64,000 bases of DNA from Ga0077555 sp964500805. GTDB lineage: Bacteria; Pseudomonadota; Alphaproteobacteria; Rhizobiales; Hyphomicrobiaceae. The translations under genes were made by a program, and so were the position numbers. How positions within the stretch are numbered: the stretch's first letter is position 1; every line of letters begins with the position of its first letter. Below are positions 24,833 to 33,135 of this stretch, piece by piece. The stretch lies in the NCBI GenBank assembly GCA_964500805.1, contig CAZCQH010000018.1:1-64000 (forward strand), in the 5' to 3' direction. Under the pieces are notes generated by a model, which did no database searches, was not told the origin of the DNA, and worked only from the letters and a program-made list of their open reading frames with translations.

Positions 24833-25059
24833 GCGGCACCGCCTTCCTGAGCTTCGGATTTCTCTTCCGGAACCCGCACGACGATGTCGGCGCCGTTCAC
24901 CGGCAGGTATTCGAGCTTCAGGGAGAAGCCCTTGCCGTCGTTGTGCGCCCAGGCTGCGCCGATCTCTTGCCAGTAGCCCTTATCTTCGGGCGACTTGCGG
25001 TAGACGCCGTAGACGCGGTGCGTCGGACGTTTGGATGATTTCTGTGTCTCGATGCTCAT
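24829..25059 (-). CDS. Small RPTHxV-family protein, first gene of leading-region run
   Basis: 76 residues, with AGAGGT before the ATG at 25059. Shares RPTH, WxEIGxAxxHxDGxGF and a final VVR strand with the 20585-20791 product, so the family brackets the run. It is the promoter-proximal gene; the long dyad at 25172-25275 lies 113 bases upstream. Likely a small beta-rich protein; function unknown. Confidence 0.75.
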   Translation of the reverse strand: MSIETQKSSKRPTHRVYGVYRKSPEDKGYWQEIGAAWAHNDGKGFSLKLEYLPVNGADIVVRVPEEKSEAQEGGAA

Positions 25060-25539
25060 GATTGACCTCTCTTGGATCGTGATGCCGCGCCAATCGCGGC
25101 CTCTGTTGCCACCCGCCCGTCACGAGGGCTTTCGCGGACAGGGCAACCGCAAAAATTGCGGAGGGTCCACGAATTTGTGCTTGCGCGGGGCCGCCGGCCG
25201 AAGGCCGGTGAGCGTCAGCGGCCCCGCGGGTCCAGCAGGCCCGAGCGCGAGCGAGGGCGCGGGCAAGCACAAATTGTTGGAAGCCGCCATTTTTCGGTTG
25301 GGCGCGCGGCGGCGTCATCGCCGCCGCTTACATGAGCGCCTTACCCGCACGCGCCCTTGTGACAGGGTCGGCAACGTGAAGAGGCCCGATGCGCGGACGT
25401 CCCCAAGGGAGGGTACTTCGTGGGCGGCGAGACACCGAGTACGTAGGCAAATGCCGTAAGCCAACAGGGTTCGTGGGTCCCGTGCTGCAGGACAGTTTCA
25501 GGATGCCGGCGATGTGACTGTCATGGCGAAGGCGTGCAC
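25060..25539. other. Intergenic control region of leading-region run
   Basis: About 480 bases without a supported gene, upstream of 25059 and downstream of the 25540 gene's stop. It contains the dyad at 25172-25275. No sigma70 promoter is obvious. Confidence 0.5.
25172..25275 (-). promoter_or_regulatory. Long dyad, candidate single-strand promoter
   Basis: AATTTGTGCTTGC (25172-25184) is exactly complementary to 25263-25275. Immediately inside, GCGGGGCCGC (25185-25194) pairs with GCGGCCCCGC (25218-25227), so a large imperfect hairpin can form on a single strand. It lies upstream of 14 genes that read toward oriT. Hairpins at this place act in F as promoters on transferred single-stranded DNA (Frpo); here it is inference. 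Confidence 0.5.
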
Positions 25540-26475
25540 TCAGTCATGATAGGTCAAGCTATTTTCCTTGCTGGACAGCTTGCGCCCGAGATCGGTGCGG
25601 ACATGGGACGGCATGTCGGCGATGCGCTTGAACTCGTACTTGACGGCCTCTCCGGGCTTCAGACGCTCAGCATGGAAGCGGGTGACGTAGAACTTGTAAT
25701 GGTTGGTGTCGGCAATCCAGCCGGAGAATCCTGAACTGTTCTTGGCCCCTTCCGAGCGAAGGCCGTGGACATACTTGACCTGGATCGTCTGATCGACGGT
25801 GTCGATAGCGAGCATCAGGAAAACGTCATGCGTGATGGGAAAAAGGGCCCCCTGCATGTCCCATCGTTCTTTCTCGGACTTGATGTAGATCTCACGCGTG
25901 AGAAACGCGTTAGAGTCGCTGCAATACTTGATGTCCATGCTGCCAACATAGCCATAGTCGAACTGCCGCATTGAGGGACGGAATATCCGGAACCGGTCCT
26001 CGAGGTGCTTGCGTGCCGATTGCGTGGCCGTGTTCCGATCATAGCAATTTAGATGCATGGCAACCGCGTGATAGAGCGGGCTGCGCAACATATCCATCAC
26101 CGTCATGGACAAGTGCTCGGTGACAAAGGTGAGGTTCGCCGCCCTCAGATGAGTAATGAGCTTGTGGAAGTTGTCTCGACCGAGGAACTCGATGTTCACC
26201 TCCGGATCGTTGAGCCAGTTCGAAAAGTGAGACCGGTAGCTTGAAGGGGCATTGACACCCGGAAATACGACCCCGGCCTTTTGTGCGAACCCGACGTAGT
26301 CCTCGATAAGCTTGGCGTATCTGAGTGCCGCGAGCCGAGCAGCGAGAGCAGCGGACGAGGCGTGATTAAAGGCCGGCAAGTCCGCGTTGGGATCACCTCC
26401 TGGGCTCGGCGTGCGCACGTGCGACGATGTTCGCCCTCGTCCAGTTCCTGGCAGGCTCTTCGGCTTTCGCGACAT
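25540..26475 (-). CDS. Hypothetical protein with dyad operators upstream
   Basis: 311 residues from the ATG at 26475; AGGAGA touches the ATG, so spacing is poor and a later start is possible. The N-terminal 35 residues are disordered; then come ALAARLAALRYAKLIEDYVG, SSYRSHFSNWLNDPEVNIEF, FRIFRPSMRQFDYGYVGSMDIKY and strand-rich GFSGWIADTNHYKFYVTRFH. It looks like a soluble alpha/beta protein with no motif I recognise. Two dyads (26522-26556, 26611-26629) lie before it and probably control it. Confidence 0.6.
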   Translation of the reverse strand: MSRKPKSLPGTGRGRTSSHVRTPSPGGDPNADLPAFNHASSAALAARLAALRYAKLIEDYVGFAQKAGVVFPGVNAPSSYRSHFSNWLNDPEVNIEFLGRDNFHKLITHLRAANLTFVTEHLSMTVMDMLRSPLYHAVAMHLNCYDRNTATQSARKHLEDRFRIFRPSMRQFDYGYVGSMDIKYCSDSNAFLTREIYIKSEKERWDMQGALFPITHDVFLMLAIDTVDQTIQVKYVHGLRSEGAKNSSGFSGWIADTNHYKFYVTRFHAERLKPGEAVKYEFKRIADMPSHVRTDLGRKLSSKENSLTYHD

Positions 26476-26521
26476 TCTCCTACCCCCCAATTCAAGCGTG
26501 GCTTCTCGGAGCAGTCGCAGT

Positions 26522-26629
26522 GAACAAAACTTGCTCGATGTGAGCAAGTCTTGTTCGAGGCGGCCGCACGCGGGGGTCGAGTCAGCAAGACTTCGCCGGA
26601 GCACGTGAGGCTTGCTCGGGATGAGCAAG
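26522..26629 (-). promoter_or_regulatory. Two related dyad operators
   Basis: Site 1: CTTGCTC (26530-26536) and GAGCAAG (26542-26548), enclosed by GAACAA (26522-26527) and TTGTTC (26551-26556) on the same centre, 26539. Site 2: CTTGCTC (26611-26617) and GAGCAAG (26623-26629), centre 26620. The centres are 81 bases apart. Both lie upstream of the 25540-26475 gene. Symmetry and repetition indicate a dimeric regulator, perhaps with looping. Confidence 0.7.
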
Positions 26630-26631
26630 GC

Positions 26632-27009
26632 CGATTTTTCAGTGAATTTCGCCTCGGGCAGACTGGTGTCGCATTTGGCTCTCCGTGACGTGCCGGGGGA
26701 GGACGCGATGCTCGATCTGGGACGGGCTTTGAAGCAGAGCGCAGAGCCCCGCTCATTCGCTTGCCGCTTGACGAGTGGCCTGGCGCGAGAGGCCACACCG
26801 GTTGCGCACGTCGGCCGCACTCCTTTCAAGTTCATCGATCTTTGGGCAACCGGCGGGCGAGCCAATGTGACGACCGGCCGGTCGATGGCTACGCGCACCA
26901 GCGCGCCCGGCAGATCACTTCGAGGAGGCACCGCGCGTGGTCCACCCGCATTCGCGGGCGCGGCCCGATCCGCCTGTCACTCAACACCCAAGAACTCGAG
27001 GAAACGCAC
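26632..27009. other. Intergenic stretch before the coupling-protein unit
   Basis: About 380 bases; frames open here in GC-rich sequence but none has a start signal or protein-like composition. Nothing else is seen. Confidence 0.45.
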
Positions 27010-27222
27010 ATGCCTGACACCACTCGCCCCGATGCGGGCTCGCAAGCATCCATCGCCAATCAGCGGTCCCTGAGATCAACCAGCCGGAGAGGCCTGGTCG
27101 TGGGCTGCGGGGCGAACGTCACTATCCCGCCGCCGAAGATCGACCGGCCGCTGCGCCAACGCCGGCCCGAGCGCTGCCGGCAATGCGGCTGCCTGCGGTG
27201 CCCGACGGCGAAACGGCGTTGA
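27010..27222 (+). CDS. Possible 70-residue Cys-motif protein
   Basis: Starts MPDTTRPDAGSQASIANQ, with GAGGAAA about 7 bases before the ATG, and ends CRQCGCLRCPTAKRR. The CxxCxCxxC cluster could bind a metal. It ends 16 bases before the coupling-protein gene, so it may be the first gene of that unit. Basic and short; the call rests on position and the cysteine cluster. Confidence 0.4.
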   Translation: MPDTTRPDAGSQASIANQRSLRSTSRRGLVVGCGANVTIPPPKIDRPLRQRRPERCRQCGCLRCPTAKRR

Positions 27223-27237
27223 GGGAGGGCAACGATC

Positions 27238-28704
27238 ATGAGTGAATTCGAACGGGAACTCGAGGCTGACATTGCCCGCGGCAAGTCGGACGGGCAAGGC
27301 CGTCTCACCGAAGCAAGGTGGGGAGATCCGGCTACGCTCATCGGCGGCGAGCCATGGACCTATCGCGACAGCCTGAACCGGGTCGCTGGCATCCTGCTCG
27401 GGTATGCGGGTGGACGGGTCATCGGCCACGCCGACGACCGGCACATTCTGACTGTTGCCGGCAGCCGGGCCGGCAAGAGCGTCGCGCTGCTCGTGCCGGC
27501 GCTTCTTACGTACGAGGGATCGGTCATTGTGATCGACCCCAAAGGCGACCTGGCGCGGATCACGGCGCGGGCCCGCAAGGACATGGGCCAGCGGATCATC
27601 ATCCTCGATCCGTTCGGCGTCACAGCGGTGAGGACATCCTCGTTCAATCCCCTCGCTGAGCTTGATCCCGACAGCCCTACCGTTGTCGAGGATGCGGGGC
27701 TGGTCGCGGATTCATTGATCATCCAGAGCCAGCACGATGCACATTTCACGGAGACCGCCAGAGGGAAGGTGAAGACAGTAATCCTGTTCGTGCTGACGCT
27801 GCCGCCGGAGGAGCGGCACCTGACGACTGTGTGGAGGCTCATCTCCATGACGCACAGGAGTGTCAAGGAGATCCAGCAGCGGGCGGAATGCGGCCCGCGT
27901 ACGGCGCTCCTAAAGCTGCTCGCTGCGCAAACCGACGCCTTCGACGGCGCGATCGCCGCGGGCGCGAACCGCTTCCTAGAGATGTCGGACAGGGAACTGG
28001 CCGGCGTGTTCTCCACGGCGATCACGCAGCTCGAGTTCCTCGATGGCCGCGTGATGGGACCGGTTCTGGAAAGCAACGATATCCGGCTGTCGGAGCTGAA
28101 GACCGGCAAGGCGACCATCTATCTCTGCCTGCCGGCGACGCGCATGGGCACTCATTCGCGCTGGCTGCGCGTCATAATCAACCTGGCGCTGGTGGCGCTG
28201 GAGCGCGAGCGAACCAAGCCCGATATCCCCGTACTGATGGTACTCGACGAGTTCGCGGTGCTCGGCAACATGGCCTCGGTCGAGAAGGCGGCCGGTCTGG
28301 TCGCTGGCTTCGGGGTCAAGCTGTGGACGGTGCTCCAGGACATCACGCAGTTGGAGCGCGACTACAAGAAGAGCTGGCAGACCTTCGTCGGCAACGCCGG
28401 GACCATCACGATCTGGGCCAACACGGACAAGGCGACGCTCGAGTACTTCTCGGAAATGCTCGGCCAGACGAGCGTGCGTATCGAGCAGCCGACGGGCTCG
28501 ACGGCGGCACAGAGACTGGCCGGCGCCAGCGGAACACGCGAGGAGCTGCGTGTACAGCGGCTCGTGGCTCCAAACGAGCTCGAGATGCTGCTCGCACGTC
28601 AGAAGGGCCGCCTGCTGGTCAAGGCGCCGGGCTTCGATCCGATCATCGTGAAACGCATCACCTACTACGCAGACAAGCCCTTCGCTGGGCTGTTCGATGA
28701 TTGA
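27238..28704 (+). CDS. VirD4/TraG-family coupling ATPase, no membrane anchor
   Basis: 488 residues; GGGAGGG stands about 8 bases before the ATG. Walker A is AGSRAGKS (74-81), followed by VIVIDPKGDLARIT; Walker B is VLMVLDEF near 337; then TVLQDITQLERDYKKSW, IWANTD and a TraG-type C-terminal region. Such proteins pass the relaxase-DNA complex to a secretion channel. Unlike typical VirD4 there are no N-terminal membrane helices: the ATPase begins within 75 residues. The membrane proteins coded behind it may supply the anchor (inference). No channel genes are visible. Confidence 0.9.
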   Translation: MSEFERELEADIARGKSDGQGRLTEARWGDPATLIGGEPWTYRDSLNRVAGILLGYAGGRVIGHADDRHILTVAGSRAGKSVALLVPALLTYEGSVIVIDPKGDLARITARARKDMGQRIIILDPFGVTAVRTSSFNPLAELDPDSPTVVEDAGLVADSLIIQSQHDAHFTETARGKVKTVILFVLTLPPEERHLTTVWRLISMTHRSVKEIQQRAECGPRTALLKLLAAQTDAFDGAIAAGANRFLEMSDRELAGVFSTAITQLEFLDGRVMGPVLESNDIRLSELKTGKATIYLCLPATRMGTHSRWLRVIINLALVALERERTKPDIPVLMVLDEFAVLGNMASVEKAAGLVAGFGVKLWTVLQDITQLERDYKKSWQTFVGNAGTITIWANTDKATLEYFSEMLGQTSVRIEQPTGSTAAQRLAGASGTREELRVQRLVAPNELEMLLARQKGRLLVKAPGFDPIIVKRITYYADKPFAGLFDD

Positions 28705-28741
28705 GGCCGTGCAATCAGCAACGTCAAACAGGGAGGTAGGA

Positions 28742-29380
28742 ATGCAGCGCTCATTGAAAAAGGAATTCGAGGCCTCGCAGCGTTGGCCATGGCTGACCAT
28801 GGTGATCGGCGCCGCGATCGTGCTGGCCGCCACAACAGTTTGGTCGTGGCGGCCGGTTCCCACGCTCCGCAACGCGTTAGCGAATGTGGACGTGACCAAA
28901 CTGGAGCAGCCATTCCGCAATCGCCGGCTGCAAGGGCTCCCGTTCGGGAGCTGGAACTGGGTGGACGCTTCTCGTCGGGCTGAGCTTGTCGCATCTATGC
29001 CGAAAGCCGAAGAGCCGGTCGACGAGATGCTGAAACTGGCGGCCGGCAAGCCGTTCCTCTTCTATCCGTCGCTGACCCAAGGCTTCGTTCCGACCGCGAA
29101 TGGGCCAGTGTTCGTCTCCAAGCTCGGCTGGGACAAGATGAACGGCATCGCCCGCGATGAACGGGGCGGACCGGTATTGGACCTCGCCCCGTTCAAGCCG
29201 AGACCAACCGTTGTGGCGGTCTCAGTCGAAAGACTTCTCGACTATGTGAGGCAGGACACCGACGGCACCTGGCGGTTCTATCTGGCTTATGAGGGACAGC
29301 GACCGGAGGATCAGCGAAGCGCGTGGCCCGTGCATGATCCCATCGCTGCCCTGACGTTCTTGAAAAGGGCTGCGCCATGA
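28742..29380 (+). CDS. Single-pass membrane protein behind coupling ATPase
   Basis: 212 residues from the ATG at 28742 (GGGAGG seven bases upstream); an earlier ATG at 28697 overlaps the ATPase stop but has a weaker context. One transmembrane segment near residues 15-38 (WLTMVIGAAIVLAATTVWSW) and a large soluble part with KPFLFYPSLTQGF, FVSKLGWDKMNG and LDYVRQDTDGTWRFYL. Its TGA overlaps the next ATG. Unknown family; likely a partner of the coupling protein. Confidence 0.65.
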   Translation: MQRSLKKEFEASQRWPWLTMVIGAAIVLAATTVWSWRPVPTLRNALANVDVTKLEQPFRNRRLQGLPFGSWNWVDASRRAELVASMPKAEEPVDEMLKLAAGKPFLFYPSLTQGFVPTANGPVFVSKLGWDKMNGIARDERGGPVLDLAPFKPRPTVVAVSVERLLDYVRQDTDGTWRFYLAYEGQRPEDQRSAWPVHDPIAALTFLKRAAP

Positions 29381-30039
29381 GGATCGAGTCCCTTCGGGAA
29401 ACAGGAGGGTGGCCGAAGGTCGCCTGGATTCAGACTACAGCCGAGAGCGGAGCGACGGTCGGATCGCGCAAATCGCTCTGGGCTATGGTCGTCGGCATGG
29501 TCATTGGACTTTCGCTCGGCATCAGTGCGGATGATCCGACGTTGCTGTTCGCTGGGCCGGCATTCGGTGCCATCGGCGCGCTCGCATTGCGCGGTCATGA
29601 CCAGAAAGAACGCGGGGGACCTTCCCCGACGGATGCCGCGCCAATCCTTGCCGATCAGTACTGCGAGGCCAGGATCTTCCGCCAGAGCGATGCGCTGTTC
29701 TTCGGCTGGTCGCTCAAAGGCAAGCGGATGACAGACGAGTTCACGATCCCGCTCGCCGAGGTCACAGAGCTCGTGCTCGGCGGCATGAACGACTGGTTCG
29801 CGGACAAGAGCGGGCTGAGCAGGTTCCACGAATCCCACGTCATCGTGATGCCACTCGTCGACGGGCGGGTACTGCGCCTCGCCGATCACGCGGGCCACCA
29901 GGCCGAGCTCGCCCAGTTGCACACCGTTCTATCGCAAGAGCTGATCGCGCCGCGCAAGAAGCTGCTGCGCAATCTTGAAACTGAGCTGCGCCAGCGCCGG
30001 CTCGGCGCCGGCTCGACCGACATTCCGGAGTCCTTCTGA
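29377..30039 (+). CDS. Two-pass membrane protein of the transfer unit
   Basis: 220 residues. Hydrophobic segments lie near 33-50 (LWAMVVGMVIGLSLGI) and 56-70 (LLFAGPAFGAIGALAL), then a soluble domain (CEARIFRQSDALFFGWSLKG, FTIPLAEVTELVLGG, RLADHAGHQAELAQLH) ending in a basic helix. The soluble part resembles a PH-like beta fold with a final helix. Start overlaps the preceding stop (ATGA). Function unknown. Confidence 0.65.
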   Translation: MRIESLRETGGWPKVAWIQTTAESGATVGSRKSLWAMVVGMVIGLSLGISADDPTLLFAGPAFGAIGALALRGHDQKERGGPSPTDAAPILADQYCEARIFRQSDALFFGWSLKGKRMTDEFTIPLAEVTELVLGGMNDWFADKSGLSRFHESHVIVMPLVDGRVLRLADHAGHQAELAQLHTVLSQELIAPRKKLLRNLETELRQRRLGAGSTDIPESF

Positions 30040-30050
30040 AGGAGGCGACG

Positions 30051-30671
30051 ATGCTTGCTCGATTGCAGGAAGGATTGCGGCCAACTCTGTCGAAGGCCGT
30101 GTGGGGCACGATTGTGCTGTGTGTTGTCGGCTGGATGTGGACCGAGGAGGCAAACCGCCAGACGAAAGTTGATGGGAAGGTCCGTGTCGCGCTCGATAAC
30201 CACAACATGGACGTAGCCATGGGGCACTGGCGCGGGAGTATTCCCGAGCTGCTCAAGCGATCGGGCGTGTGCCAGCTGCGCGGACACTACTGCCTCAGCG
30301 ATGGACCGGAGGGCACGTGGTACTGGCGGCGCGAGGGCGTGCGCGGTCCCGACGTCCTGGACGTCGTCATTCCCCGCATCGGAAGCGACGGGTCGGCAAA
30401 GGTGATCCTGTCGCTGTTCATGCGCGACAAGACCGGCGATGTCGCGGCAGCGACGCCGCAAGTCGGGCAGGTCCTCGATCAGCTGCTGGCGCATTTCAAG
30501 GTGTCACCGGCGGCGATTGCACAGTGCAAGGCGATGGCCGAGCCCAAGCCGTTCACCGACGGCAGACTGCGCTTGAGCTGCCAGAAACGAGTGCGCGCCG
30601 TCTACCTGGCGCGCGACAGCTCGGAAGTCGAAGGCAGTGCGTGGAGCATGACCATCGAGAATCTCGAATGA
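30051..30671 (+). CDS. Single-pass membrane protein of the transfer unit
   Basis: 206 residues; GGAGG before the ATG, 11 bases after the previous stop. An N-terminal anchor (AVWGTIVLCVVGWMW, near 16-30) is followed by an extracytoplasmic domain with four cysteines (GVCQLRGHYCLS, AIAQCKAM, LSCQKRV) that may form two disulfides. Other blocks: GTWYWRREGVRGPDVLDVV, VILSLFMRDKTG. No family recognised. Confidence 0.65.
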   Translation: MLARLQEGLRPTLSKAVWGTIVLCVVGWMWTEEANRQTKVDGKVRVALDNHNMDVAMGHWRGSIPELLKRSGVCQLRGHYCLSDGPEGTWYWRREGVRGPDVLDVVIPRIGSDGSAKVILSLFMRDKTGDVAAATPQVGQVLDQLLAHFKVSPAAIAQCKAMAEPKPFTDGRLRLSCQKRVRAVYLARDSSEVEGSAWSMTIENLE

Positions 30672-30809
30672 CCAGCGCGCTCTCTCAGACAACGATCGGA
30701 ACCGATCACGGGGCTCACAGCCAAGTAGGTGATAGCAGGTTGATGGCTGGTGGACTGTCGGCGAGGTTCCTAGCACGGGTGCCGAGAAGCACCTGCTGGG
30801 GAGACCGCC

Positions 30810-31754
30810 ATGCTGCACTGGACGATGATCCTGGGATGGATGGTTGCAATCGCGTTCGTCGGGATCTCAGCCGTGATCAACGCGCTATTCCTGTCGTCTC
30901 TCGGGCGTACCTCAATGGAAGCATCGGTGTTCGCCACGTTGAGCGTGGTGGCGGATACGGCGAAGGCGATCCTGCCGCTGCTGATGCTGGCGGCGTGGCG
31001 CAACGGGCATCGAAAGACGGCGTGGCTCGGCGGCGCGGTGCTCATTGCGCTCATTGGTCTCTCCGTCATGTCGGGCATGGGCTTCGCGGCCATGACGCGA
31101 ACCGCCGTCGCCACTGCGCAAGGCATGACGGCATTGGAGGTCGACATGACGGCTAGCGCCATTCGTCGGAGCGAGACGAGCTTGGCTGCACTCGGCGCTG
31201 CCCGGCCAACGAACGTGGTCGAAGCCGAGCTGGCAAGCGCCATGTCCGATCGGATGTGGAGCCTCTCGCAGGCATGTGCCGGTCCGTCGAGCCGTTCCCT
31301 GCGGGAGTACTGCAACACTGTTTCTCGCCTTCGCAATGAGCTTGGTTCCGCTCAGGCGGCCAGTCGGATTGAGGAGGCACTGCGGGAGCTGCGCGGGCGT
31401 CTCGTCGTCTTGCGCGAGCGGGGCGCATCCAGTGCCAGCGACCCTCAGGTGGCGGCCGCGGCAGTGCTGCTCGGCATTTCGCCGCGAGCGGCGCGATTGG
31501 GGGTGACCCTCGGTTTGGCAGTCGTCATCGAGCTTGGGGCGGTGGTGTTCGTGCTCATCGTGGCAGCCGCAGCAGTCGGCAGCGGAGTAAGCCCGCAAGC
31601 GATTGAGCCGGCGCCAGCTCAGAGGGTGCGGGAGCCGGAGAGCATAGGGCCAGCGCTCCTTCCCCTGCCGCCGAAGTCGCGGCAGTGGCTGAAGCGCCAG
31701 CAGGCCTTGCGGGAGAAGGGGAATGGCAAGGACGGCATCCATGCAGCAACCTGA
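30810..31754 (+). CDS. Four-helix membrane protein of the transfer unit
   Basis: 314 residues; GGGGAGA before the ATG. Hydrophobic segments near 8-30, 41-60, 72-92 and 232-258 surround a helical loop (NVVEAELASAMSDRMWSLSQ; RIEEALRELRGRLVVLRERG) with two Cys (ACAGPSS, EYCNTV). The C-terminal tail is Pro-rich and basic. It may belong to a structural class of phage- or element-encoded membrane proteins, but I assign no function. Confidence 0.65.
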   Translation: MLHWTMILGWMVAIAFVGISAVINALFLSSLGRTSMEASVFATLSVVADTAKAILPLLMLAAWRNGHRKTAWLGGAVLIALIGLSVMSGMGFAAMTRTAVATAQGMTALEVDMTASAIRRSETSLAALGAARPTNVVEAELASAMSDRMWSLSQACAGPSSRSLREYCNTVSRLRNELGSAQAASRIEEALRELRGRLVVLRERGASSASDPQVAAAAVLLGISPRAARLGVTLGLAVVIELGAVVFVLIVAAAAVGSGVSPQAIEPAPAQRVREPESIGPALLPLPPKSRQWLKRQQALREKGNGKDGIHAAT

Positions 31755-32190
31755 AGAGGAAGACGAAGACTGGATCGACGATGATCTGATCGAACTCGAT
31801 CTGATCGATCCGCTCTATGATGACGGCAAGATCATTCCGAACATCACCGGGCGGCGCGACCAGCGAACTCTGAAGCGCAAAGGGCGCGTCGTGCAGCGGA
31901 TCGTTCGCGTGCATCCGCGGGTGGCGGCCATGCTCGACTTCATCATGCTTCGTGACACCCACGAGCATCTCACGGATCTGTTCGTGATCATGCTGCAGGC
32001 CTACTGCAAAACCTACGGACGGGTCCGCAAGAGCGAGCTGCCTTCCGACGAAGAGCTGATCAGGGAGTACCTCAAGCAGGTATCGAAGAAAGATGAAAAA
32101 GCACTCGACAAGCAGGACGGACAAGGATCTGGCGCTCGCCATGGCGTCCAAGCTGGCCAACAGCCAAGGCTCCCTGGCGGTCATCCGTGA
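31723..32190 (+). CDS. Acidic-start hypothetical protein, overlapping frames
   Basis: 155 residues from the ATG at 31723 (GGAGAAGG upstream); ATG 31741 is an alternative. A very acidic N terminus (EEEDEDWIDDDLIELDLID) precedes a basic, helical core (GRVVQRIVRVHPRVAAMLDF, HLTDLFVIMLQAYCKTYG). It overlaps the previous gene by 32 bases and the next by 98. The last 30 residues lie in the overlap and look unnatural (GQQPRLPGGHP). Confidence 0.6.
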   Translation: MARTASMQQPEEEDEDWIDDDLIELDLIDPLYDDGKIIPNITGRRDQRTLKRKGRVVQRIVRVHPRVAAMLDFIMLRDTHEHLTDLFVIMLQAYCKTYGRVRKSELPSDEELIREYLKQVSKKDEKALDKQDGQGSGARHGVQAGQQPRLPGGHP

Positions 32191-32602
32191 GGCGCGCAAG
32201 CAGGGCAAAAGGGATGTCCTCGATGATCCGGCGTATGTTGCCAGGCATCGACAGCGCCTGAGGCGCCTCTATCAGAGTGATGCCGAGGCGCCGGTGTCGC
32301 TCCCCGTTCCGATCGCCAAGGTGATCGAGGCGATCATGTCGCGCGATCTGCTGTCGTCGCCGGAAGAGCTTATCGAGAAGGCGCTCGGCGCTTATCTCGA
32401 CCAGCATCCGAGAGGCCGCGAGGGCGTGGCCATCGACTGGGCGACCACGCCGGCAGCAGTGCGCGCCGAGATCGAGGCAGGAACGGCTGAACGCTTCGAC
32501 GCCGGCTTCGCCGGCAGGCTTGCCGAGGCCGAACGCAAGGAGGAGCGGCAGCGCGGCGCCGAGAAGGACCGTGCCAACGAGCGCAACGACCGAGAGATCT
32601 GA
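32093..32602 (+). CDS. Hypothetical helical protein
   Basis: 169 residues from the ATG at 32093 (GAAGAAAG upstream). KKHSTSRTDKDLALAMASKL, then PVSLPVPIAKVIEAIMSRDL, SSPEELIEKALGAYLDQH, and a charged C-terminal helix (RKEERQRGAEKDRANERND). The middle looks like a short ribbon-helix-helix or helical segment. It overlaps the preceding frame by 98 bases, which is unusual for this operon. Unknown function. Confidence 0.6.
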   Translation: MKKHSTSRTDKDLALAMASKLANSQGSLAVIREARKQGKRDVLDDPAYVARHRQRLRRLYQSDAEAPVSLPVPIAKVIEAIMSRDLLSSPEELIEKALGAYLDQHPRGREGVAIDWATTPAAVRAEIEAGTAERFDAGFAGRLAEAERKEERQRGAEKDRANERNDREI

Positions 32603-32603
32603 T

Positions 32604-33134
32604 ATGGACCCGCTGCCATTCGTACCGACGACATTGAAGGAGATCGTGGAAGCCGACCTGCGTCGTGGTGCGCGGCTCATCATCAAGGTGCAAGATGAAA
32701 TCGACCCGCAATTCCGCATCGCGACGCCCGAGGGCGATTTCTGGATCGCCGCGACCTTGCCGGTTGATGACTATGGCCGGCGCACGGTGCTGCGGGTGCT
32801 GTCGACGTTCATGGTGTGGAAGCGGGCAACGGGCTTCACGCTCGCGAGCGAGCTCCACGAGCCCGATTGCATCTACTGTGTTGGCGTGTCGCCAGCAGAG
32901 CGCCACGCCTGCCTTGCACGTGTGAAGCGTCAGCCACGTCCTTGGATGGCGGCAAACTTCGGGCAGGTGGAATGGCTCCCCGTATCGTCGATCGATCCCG
33001 TGATTGCAGGATTGCTGCCGGCTGGTCCGCGCCCGCTGACGCCAAAGGACGTCGCGGCTTGCAACTCTTGGTTCGGCACGGACGGCAAGTTCCCGGCCGT
33101 GCACCTGCCAAGCGGGGAAATCAGGGGAGTGTGA
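32604..33134 (+). CDS. Hypothetical soluble protein of the transfer unit
   Basis: 176 residues from the ATG at 32604, one base after the previous stop. Composition is alpha/beta: PLPFVPTTLKEIVEADLRRG, DFWIAATLPVDDYGRRTVLR, SELHEPDCIYCVGVSPAERH and QVEWLPVSSIDPVIAGLLP. Cys pair DCIYC is noted. No membrane segment or motif recognised. Confidence 0.6.
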   Translation: MDPLPFVPTTLKEIVEADLRRGARLIIKVQDEIDPQFRIATPEGDFWIAATLPVDDYGRRTVLRVLSTFMVWKRATGFTLASELHEPDCIYCVGVSPAERHACLARVKRQPRPWMAANFGQVEWLPVSSIDPVIAGLLPAGPRPLTPKDVAACNSWFGTDGKFPAVHLPSGEIRGV

Positions 33135-33135
33135 C

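Noticed and set aside
26612..27073. Plus-strand frame before the coupling protein
   Set aside because: Starts inside dyad operator 2, lacks a ribosome-binding site and has random Arg/Pro-rich composition.
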